Assembly: GCF_000375485.1 (NCBI RefSeq) | Contig: NZ_AQXE01000001.1 | Span: 208,857 to 219,624, forward strand | DNA length: 10,768 nucleotides | Direction of reading: 5' to 3' | From: Desulfovibrio oxyclinae DSM 11498 | GTDB taxonomy: Bacteria > Desulfobacterota > Desulfovibrionia > Desulfovibrionales > Desulfovibrionaceae | In this document: one piece after another, positions 6,148-10,768 of the stretch | Layout of the letters: each line of letters begins with the position of its first letter | Position numbering within the stretch: position 1 is the stretch's first letter | Notes under the pieces: model-generated | The model's database searches: none | What the model saw: the letters and a program-made list of their open reading frames with translations, nothing else | Told to the model about the DNA's origin: nothing | Made by a program: the position numbers and the translations under genes

Positions 6148-7770
6148 ATGCGTATCGAACAGAACCTGCATTCCACCTATCCGTCCCTCGGGGAAATCCC
6201 CGCCGAGTATCTGTCGGGCCTTCCCAAGGACTGCCCGTTCTATCTCGTGGACGGTGAACTGCTGCGCTGGCAGGGCAAAACCGAACCTGTCCATTCCGCG
6301 ATGATGGCCAGCGAGAACGGCCTGTTGGCGCCCTTGCATCTCGGTAGCTGTCCCGTTCTGGACGAGAACGCCGCCATGCGCGCGGCAAAGGCGGCTGTGG
6401 ATGCCTATGGGCGCGGGCTGGGCGAATGGCCCGCCATGACGCAGGGCGAACGCATCCGGCATCTGGAGTGTTTTCTCGAGCGCATGGTCGCCGAGGGGGA
6501 CGAGATCGTCCGGCTCATGACGCTGGAAATCTGCAAGCCTGTCCGGCAGGCGCGTGGCGAATTCGACCGCACGGTGCAGTATGTACGCGACACCATCGAC
6601 GCCCTCAGGGAGATGGACGGTGAGGATTCCCGCCGGTTCGAAGGCGACGACATCCTTGCGCGGGTCCGGCGTGCGCCGCTTGGCCCCGTACTCTGCATGG
6701 GACCGTACAATTTTCCGTTCAATGAAACCTTCGCCACGCTGATTCCGGCGTTGCTCATGGGCAACACCGCAGTGGTCAAGCTGCCGAAGATCGGGCGCCT
6801 TCTTTTTTCGCCGATCCTCGAAGCGTTGCGCGACTGCTTCCCTCGCGGTGTCGTCAATGTCATCACGGGAAATACTGAGTTGGTGCATCCCATCCTGAAA
6901 TCCGGCTGCGTGGACGTGTTCGCGTTCATCGGATCAAGCGGTGCCGCCAGCGCCCTGCGGGAGCTGCATCCGAGACCGGGCCGCCTGCGCTGCGTGTTCG
7001 GGTTGGATGCCAAGAATCAGGCCGTGGTGCTTCAGGATGCGGACATGGATGTTGCCGCTCCCGAGATCCTTTCGGGCAGCCTGTCCTTCAGCGGTCAGCG
7101 CTGCACTGCCATCAAGACCGTTTTCGTGCACCAAAGCAGAGCGGATGAACTGCTGGAGCGATTGAAAGCGGGTGTCGGAAAGCTCAAGATCGGTATGCCG
7201 TTTGATCCGGACGTGGATATCACGCCGATGCCGGAACCGGGGAGAGCCGAGTATCTTCGCGATCTGGTGGACGATGCGGTTTCGAAAGGGGCACGGGTCA
7301 TCAACGCGGATGGTGGTTCCGTGCTCGGAAGCCTTGTTCATCCTGCCATCCTGTATCCCGTGGATTCATCCATGCGCGTATATCATGAAGAGCAGTTCGG
7401 CCCTGTGGTGCCTGTGGTTCCGTTCGATGACGACCGTACTCCCGTGGAGTATCAGGCGCAGTCCGATTTCGGCCAGCAGGTAAGCCTCTTCGGGCAGAAT
7501 CCTGACAGGCTCGGACGGCTTGTGGACGCCATGTCCGCACAGGTCTGTCGGGTGAACCTGAACAGCCAGTGCCAGCGCGGGCCGGACACGCTTCCGTTCG
7601 GCGGTCGCAAGGACTCGGCCGTAGGCACACTCTCGGTCAAGGACGGAATCCGTGCCTTTTCCATGCGTACGGTGGTCGCCTCCAAAAACACGGATAATAA
7701 CCGTGTGCTGCTCTGCGCCCTTCAGGAGGGGCAAACCTCTTCATTCCTGAATGCCGAGCATTTGAAGTAA
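6148..7770 (+). CDS. gapN: GapN-like NADP-dependent glyceraldehyde-3-phosphate dehydrogenase (ALDH family)
   Basis: This cytosolic enzyme is likely to oxidise glyceraldehyde 3-phosphate directly to 3-phosphoglycerate with NADP, bypassing the ATP-forming step. The frame is open from 6028, but ATG 6148 is preferred: GGAG at 6138-6141 lies 6 nt before it, a candidate promoter overlaps the extra 5' part, and the extra residues look non-coding. The 540-aa product shows the ALDH nucleotide-binding part with GPYNFPFN (Asn188), VKLPK (Lys211) and GSSG (263-266), the catalytic Cys319 in SGQRCTAIK, and EEQFGPV (414-420). Arg in QRC (318) and QRGPD (477), and Tyr187, match GapN substrate-phosphate positions. 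The segment equivalent to the ELGGK motif reads GLDAKN, so the usual general-base Glu is Gly285. A related non-phosphorylating ALDH with another substrate remains possible. It is divergent from modB; no metabolic link to molybdenum is evident. Confidence 0.82.
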   Translation: MRIEQNLHSTYPSLGEIPAEYLSGLPKDCPFYLVDGELLRWQGKTEPVHSAMMASENGLLAPLHLGSCPVLDENAAMRAAKAAVDAYGRGLGEWPAMTQGERIRHLECFLERMVAEGDEIVRLMTLEICKPVRQARGEFDRTVQYVRDTIDALREMDGEDSRRFEGDDILARVRRAPLGPVLCMGPYNFPFNETFATLIPALLMGNTAVVKLPKIGRLLFSPILEALRDCFPRGVVNVITGNTELVHPILKSGCVDVFAFIGSSGAASALRELHPRPGRLRCVFGLDAKNQAVVLQDADMDVAAPEILSGSLSFSGQRCTAIKTVFVHQSRADELLERLKAGVGKLKIGMPFDPDVDITPMPEPGRAEYLRDLVDDAVSKGARVINADGGSVLGSLVHPAILYPVDSSMRVYHEEQFGPVVPVVPFDDDRTPVEYQAQSDFGQQVSLFGQNPDRLGRLVDAMSAQVCRVNLNSQCQRGPDTLPFGGRKDSAVGTLSVKDGIRAFSMRTVVASKNTDNNRVLLCALQEGQTSSFLNAEHLK

Positions 7771-7806
7771 CGACACCTTCCACGCCTCTTTCGCGTGAGT
7801 AACTGG

Positions 7807-7827
7807 CTGAAATTTTATAAATTTCAG
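7807..7827. promoter_or_regulatory. 21-bp perfect A/T-rich palindrome downstream of gapN
   Basis: Arms CTGAAATTT (7807-7815) and AAATTTCAG (7819-7827) surround TAT. ACT (7802-7804) and AGT (7828-7830) can pair further out across a 2-nt bulge. It lies 36 nt after the gapN stop. The stem is A/T-rich with no proper T-run, so it is a weak terminator candidate; a protein-binding operator is equally possible. Confidence 0.4.
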
Positions 7828-8096
7828 AGTTTCTTCCTGCTCGCTCCGGTTTCTGGATACTGAGATCTTTCGTAAGGTCTTGCACTTCGAAAGCTCACAG
7901 GGTGTGATTATTCACTTCTTTTCCAACCAACCAGTTTTTAGAGATAAATTGAATTTGAAGCGAGAGTGAGCAAATGCTGACTGCTTGTCCGCATTATTTG
8001 CAGGTAGCTGTATTGATGAACTTTATTGCACGAATTGGTGTCAAATCTTGAGTAAGTCGAAGATTGTTGTTCGGAAGAGGGTGAGTCAATAGTGAT

Positions 8097-8120
8097 CATT
8101 ATGTCGATTCTGACATAATG
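8097..8120. promoter_or_regulatory. ModE-box-like 24-bp palindrome upstream of the ModE-like gene
   Basis: Perfect 9-bp arms CATTATGTC (8097-8105) and GACATAATG (8112-8120) are separated by GATTCT. Total length and the TTAT...ACATAA half-sites resemble the E. coli modA ModE operator, which is also 24 bp. The right arm includes CATAAT (8114-8119), a 5/6 match to a -10 element, so binding would block the promoter of the downstream gene. Autoregulation is inferred. Confidence 0.58.
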
Positions 8121-8134
8121 GCGTGGTGAAGGTG

Positions 8135-8152
8135 CTTCAACCATGGTTGAAG
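8135..8152. promoter_or_regulatory. Exact 18-bp palindrome in the leader of the ModE-like gene
   Basis: CTTCAACCATGGTTGAAG is its own reverse complement. Its centre is 35 bp from the centre of the ModE-box-like palindrome and 46 nt from the start codon. Having no loop, it is a better DNA operator than an RNA hairpin. The binding protein is unknown. Confidence 0.45.
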
Positions 8153-8189
8153 AGATGCCGAAGCCCGATATTTCATTCCGGAGGACTCA

Positions 8190-8582
8190 ATGCGCAGCCT
8201 TCAAATTACGGCTTCCGGCAGCGGTGCCGGGACTGGCCCTACCATGCGCCTGCATCTCTGGCTCGAAACGGGCGGGGGGGTGCTCTTCGGCCTTGGCCGG
8301 TTGCAGTTGCTTCGTGAGGTGGAACGGCGCGGGTCGCTCAAGGCAGCGGCTGAAGCGCTGGGTATGTCCTACCGTGGAGCATGGGGCAAAATAAAGACCA
8401 CGGAAGAACTCTTTGGTGAAAAGCTTATCGAACGGGCCGCGAGCCGACGGTCCGGCTACCATCTTACATCTTTCGGAACGGCTCTGGCCAAACGTTTCGA
8501 CGACTGGTTCCGCGAAGTGGAAGACTTCGCTCTGTCCACCGGGCGGGAATACCTGCCATTTTCTTTGGAAAAGTACACCTGA
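8190..8582 (+). CDS. ModE-like winged helix-turn-helix regulator without molybdate-binding domain
   Basis: The 130-aa protein matches the N-terminal DNA-binding half of ModE: GRLQLLREVERRGSLKAAAE (36-55), then ALGMSYRGAWGKI (56-68), where ModE has ISYKSAWDAI, then GEKLIERAA and a wing ending HLTSFGTAL. Full ModE (about 260 aa) continues with two molbindin domains. Here the protein stops soon after the HTH, as in many short ModE/LysR-type HTH proteins near Mo enzymes. ATG 8190 has GGAGGA 4 nt upstream; the alternative ATG 8244 has none. The gene lies 147 nt before the Mo/W formate dehydrogenase, with ModE-like boxes before itself and before that gene, so it is probably their regulator. How it would sense molybdate is not visible; it may respond through a partner or act constitutively. 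Confidence 0.85.
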   Translation: MRSLQITASGSGAGTGPTMRLHLWLETGGGVLFGLGRLQLLREVERRGSLKAAAEALGMSYRGAWGKIKTTEELFGEKLIERAASRRSGYHLTSFGTALAKRFDDWFREVEDFALSTGREYLPFSLEKYT

Positions 8583-8591
8583 GGCCTTTTT

Positions 8592-8619
8592 TTGACTTCC
8601 AATGTGCTAAATATAACAT
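8592..8619 (+). promoter_or_regulatory. Candidate fdhA promoter
   Basis: TTGACT (8592-8597), a 16-nt spacer and TAACAT (8614-8619, 4/6) start 9 nt after the regulator's stop codon. It would give the formate dehydrogenase its own transcript with a leader of roughly 100 nt. The AT-rich context supports it; the exact -10 is uncertain. Confidence 0.35.
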
Positions 8620-8623
8620 ATTG
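8600..8623. promoter_or_regulatory. Degenerate ModE-box-like site over the fdhA -10 region
   Basis: CAATGTG (8600-8606) and CATATTG (8617-8623) are imperfect inverted arms (6 of 7 pair) with 10 nt between. Aligned without gaps to the 24-bp palindrome at 8097-8120, 15 of 24 positions agree, including the right-half core ACATA. It overlaps the proposed -10, suggesting control of the formate dehydrogenase by the adjacent regulator. Confidence 0.38.
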
Positions 8624-8648
8624 AAATAGTTGAATTTAGTGTTAAGGT

Positions 8649-8688
8649 GGCAGTGCTCGGACATTCGGGTCCGGGTTCAATCACTGCC
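8649..8688 (+). promoter_or_regulatory. Nested hairpin in the fdhA 5' leader
   Basis: The outer stem pairs GGCAGTG (8649-8655) with CACTGCC (8682-8688). The inner stem pairs CGGAC (8658-8662) with GTCCG (8669-8673) around the loop ATTCGG. It ends 41 nt before the fdhA start and lies downstream of the proposed promoter, so it would be transcribed. There is no T-run, so it is not a standard terminator. A structured regulatory leader is possible, but I cannot match it to a known riboswitch. Confidence 0.4.
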
Positions 8689-8729
8689 GCGCAATAGCAG
8701 CGAGGCACATACCAAGGAGGCCAAGGGTT

Positions 8730-10768
8730 ATGAAACTCGACCGCCGAAGCTTCATGAAGCTCGCAGGCTCGTCAGCGGCGTGTCTCAGCCTCGGGCAGCT
8801 CGGAGTCAGCCTGACTCCGGTCAGGGCCTACGCGGCGGAAATCAAGATTTCCGGTGCCAGAGAGGTCGTGACGGTCTGTCCGTTCTGTTCCGTCAGCTGT
8901 CACGTCATCGGCCATGTCAAGGAAGGCAAGCTCGTCAACACCGAGGGCGACCCGGACTATCCCATCAACGAAGGCTCCCTGTGCGCCAAGGGTGCGGCCA
9001 TGTTCAGCATGACCACAAGCCACCACCGGCTGCAGAAGCCGCTTTATCGCGCACCTTACAGTGACAAATGGGAAGAGAAGAGCTGGGACTGGATGCTCGA
9101 CCGCATCGCGCGGCGCATCAAGGATACCCGCGACAAGGACATCATTCTCAAGAATGACAGGGGCGAGACCGTCAACCGCCTCGAATCCATGTTCCTGCTG
9201 GGCACTTCCCACGCGGGCAACGAGGAATGTGCCATCGCGCATCAGGCGATGCGCGGCCTGGGTGTCGTCCACATGGACCACCAGGCGCGTATCTGACACA
9301 GCGCCACAGTTGCGGCTCTGGGAGAGTCGTTCGGACGCGGTGCGATGACCAACCACTGGATCGACATCAAGAATGCCGATTCCATCCTCATAATGGGCAG
9401 CAATGCTGCCGAACACCACCCGATCTCTTTCAAATGGGTGCTGCAAGCCAAGGACAAGGGCGCCACCGTGATGCACGTTGACCCCAAGTTCTCCCGCACC
9501 TCCGCCAGATCGGACTTTCACGTCCCCCTGCGGTCCGGAACGGACATCGCCTTCCTCGGGGGCATGATCAAGTACATTCTCGACAACGAACTCTTTTTCA
9601 AGGAGTACGTCACCGAGTACACCAACGCCTCACTCATTGTGGGCGAAGGTTACGGTTTCAAGGACGGCCTGTTTACCGGGTACGACCCCAAGACGCGTTC
9701 CTACGACAAGAGCCGCTGGGGATTCGAGCTGGATGGAAACGGCGTGCCGAAGCGCGACAAGTCACTTCAGCATCCGCGCTGCGTGCATCAGCTCATGAAG
9801 AAGCACTACTCCCGCTATGGCATCGACGCGGTTTCCGCCACCACGGGGGTTTCCGCCGAGAACCTGCTCAAGGTCTACAAGACCTTCACGGCCACCGGAA
9901 AGCGGGACAAGGCCGGGACCATCATGTACGCCCTCGGCTGGACCCAGCATACCGTCGGCGTCCAGAACATCCGCTCAGCGGGCATCATCCAGCTTCTTCT
10001 CGGCAACATCGGCGTTGCGGGCGGCGGCATCAATGCCCTGCGCGGCGAACCCAACGTACAGGGCTCCACCGACCACACGCTGCTGTATCACATCATACCC
10101 GGTTACATGGCCATGCCGAACAACGAATGGCAGACTTACGACGACTACGTGAAGGCCAACACGCCGGTGAGCAACGACCCCATGTCCGCCAACTGGTGGA
10201 AGAACAAGCCCAAATATTTCGCCAGCCTGCTTAAGGCATGGTTCGGCGAAAACGCCACGCCGGAGAACGGCTTCTGCTACGAATACCTGCCCAAGATCGA
10301 AAAGGGAGAGGATTACTCCTACATGTACCTTTTCGACCGCATGTACGAGAAAAAGATCCGCGGCGGCATAATCATCGGCCTCAACCCCATGAACAGCGTG
10401 CCCAACTCCAACAAGGTGCGTAAGGCGCTGGACAATCTGGACTGGCTGGTGACCTCCGAGCTCCATCATTCCGAGACCACGGACAACTGGCAGCGTCCCG
10501 GCGTGGACCCCAAGAGCGTGAAGACCGAGGTCTTCCTGCTTCCCTCCGCACACCGGCTGGAAAAGGAAGGCTCCGTCACCAACTCCGGACGCTGGCTGCT
10601 CTGGCACTACAAGGCTATCGAACCCGCGTTTGAAGCCCGCTCGTTCGGCGATATGTTCACCGGTTTCATGACGCGGGTGCGCGAACTCTATCGCGAGGAA
10701 GGCGGCACGCTGCCCGAGCCCGTGCTCAAACTGGATTACCCCGAGACCTATGATCCCGAGTCGCTCTG
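8730..10768 (+). CDS. fdhA: Periplasmic selenocysteine-containing formate dehydrogenase catalytic (alpha) subunit, 3' truncated
   Basis: This subunit oxidises formate to CO2 at a Mo- or W-bis-pterin guanine dinucleotide centre and passes electrons through its 4Fe-4S cluster to an FeS beta subunit, then to periplasmic cytochromes in Desulfovibrio. It starts with a Tat signal (DRRSFMKLAG, likely cleavage after AYA at residue 35), so it is exported folded. The cluster ligands are Cys50, Cys53, Cys57 and Cys85. TGA at 9294-9296 is read as selenocysteine 189 (HQARI-Sec-HSATVAALGESF), followed by the conserved histidine. Family segments continue: SNAAEHHPISFKWVL, GWTQHTVGVQNIRSAGI, LLGNIGVAGGGINALRGE and KEGSVTNSGRWLLWHY. 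The start has AGGAGG 9 nt upstream. About 679 codons are present; family members are about 1000 residues, so roughly a third is missing, along with any fdhB. Upstream lie a ModE-like regulator and, further left, modBAC. Confidence 0.96.
9294..9321 (+). other. Selenocysteine UGA codon with bacterial SECIS-like hairpin
   Basis: The in-frame TGA (9294-9296) is followed by a small stem: CCACAG (9304-9309) pairs with CTCTGG (9316-9321) with one C-C mismatch and loop TTGCGG. Spacing and sequence resemble the E. coli fdhF element (CAC after TGA, GUUGC, and a G-rich loop followed by UCU). The coding frame and FdhA homology continue unbroken past it, so it is recoding by SelB/tRNA-Sec and not a stop. 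Confidence 0.88.

Larger units (their letters stand above)
7771..8189. other. AT-rich intergenic region between gapN and the ModE-like gene
   Basis: This 419-nt stretch has no convincing gene; short open frames here lack ribosome binding sites and family features. It is visibly richer in A and T than its neighbours. It holds a 21-bp palindrome (7807-7827), a weaker hairpin pairing GATCTTTCG (7864-7872) with CGAAAGCTC (7888-7896) with one mismatch, and two palindromes near the downstream gene (8097-8120 and 8135-8152). It probably contains the gapN 3' end and the promoter of the regulator gene. Confidence 0.6.

Noticed and set aside
7902..7915. CRP/HcpR-like site around TGTGATTATTCAC
   Set aside because: Spacing between TGTGA and TCAC is 4 rather than 6 nt and the right half is incomplete.
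8669..8690. tRNA 3' half (GGGTTCAATC looks like a T-arm)
   Set aside because: The five bases before TTCAATC do not pair with those after it and no acceptor stem, D-arm or anticodon arm can be drawn.
9294..9296. TGA as nonsense mutation or pseudogene of fdhA
   Set aside because: The position is exactly the catalytic Sec/Cys site and homology continues in the same frame with a SECIS-like hairpin.
8772..9521. 249-codon minus-strand frame opposite fdhA
   Set aside because: It is antisense to clear FdhA homology, has no motif and is expected by chance in G/C-rich coding sequence.
1..10768. CRISPR arrays, insertion sequences, integrase genes or att sites
   Set aside because: No spaced direct repeats, transposase or recombinase motifs were seen on either strand.

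Overview
The window looks like a chromosomal segment of a Desulfovibrio-type sulfate-reducing deltaproteobacterium (Desulfovibrionales). The strongest reason is the gene at the right edge. It is a periplasmic, selenocysteine-containing formate dehydrogenase catalytic subunit whose sequence follows the Desulfovibrio FdhA family closely. A lone ModE-type helix-turn-helix gene, a molybdate ABC transporter operon and a GapN-type aldehyde dehydrogenase precede it. Genus and species cannot be fixed from sequence reading alone.

Left region (about 1-3665, + strand): two uncharacterised genes in tandem. The first is cut by the left window edge. It is a large, probably exported protein with a charged helical linker and several unrecognised domains. 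The second (2199-3665) is predicted to have a signal peptide, a small extracytoplasmic domain with cysteines, one transmembrane helix, and a cytoplasmic NERD nuclease-like domain with the expected E, D, ExK and Q residues. The extracytoplasmic domain of the second protein aligns with the extreme N-terminal part of the first. This links the two genes and shows that the first gene starts left of the window. A strong hairpin lies between them, leaving only 18 nt before the second start codon.

Middle region (3676-5903, - strand): a compact molybdate/tungstate uptake operon in the order modB-modA-modC. ModC lacks the C-terminal TOBE (oxyanion-binding) domain. Divergent from it on the + strand is a GapN-like NADP-dependent glyceraldehyde-3-phosphate dehydrogenase (6148-7770), best started at an internal ATG with a good ribosome binding site. 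The 244-nt divergent intergenic region holds two well-formed inverted repeats. One is 30 bp and abuts the predicted modB -35 element; the other is 26 bp and overlaps the predicted modB core promoter. They look like an activator site and an operator.

Right region (7771-10768, + strand): a 419-nt AT-rich intergenic stretch contains a 21-bp palindrome just after gapN. Upstream of a ModE-like DNA-binding protein (8190-8582, no molybdate-binding domain) it contains a 24-bp ModE-box-like palindrome and an exact 18-bp palindrome. The formate dehydrogenase gene follows after 147 nt. Its upstream region has a candidate promoter, a degenerate second copy of the ModE-like box over the -10, and a nested hairpin leader. 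The formate dehydrogenase is read through an in-frame TGA at 9294-9296 as selenocysteine and is truncated by the right window edge.

Overall logic: the middle and right regions form a molybdenum/tungsten module of oxyanion uptake, a regulator, and a Mo/W enzyme that uses the metal. The left pair is an accessory, undescribed membrane/periplasmic gene pair. Regulatory assignments are inferences from palindrome geometry and position.
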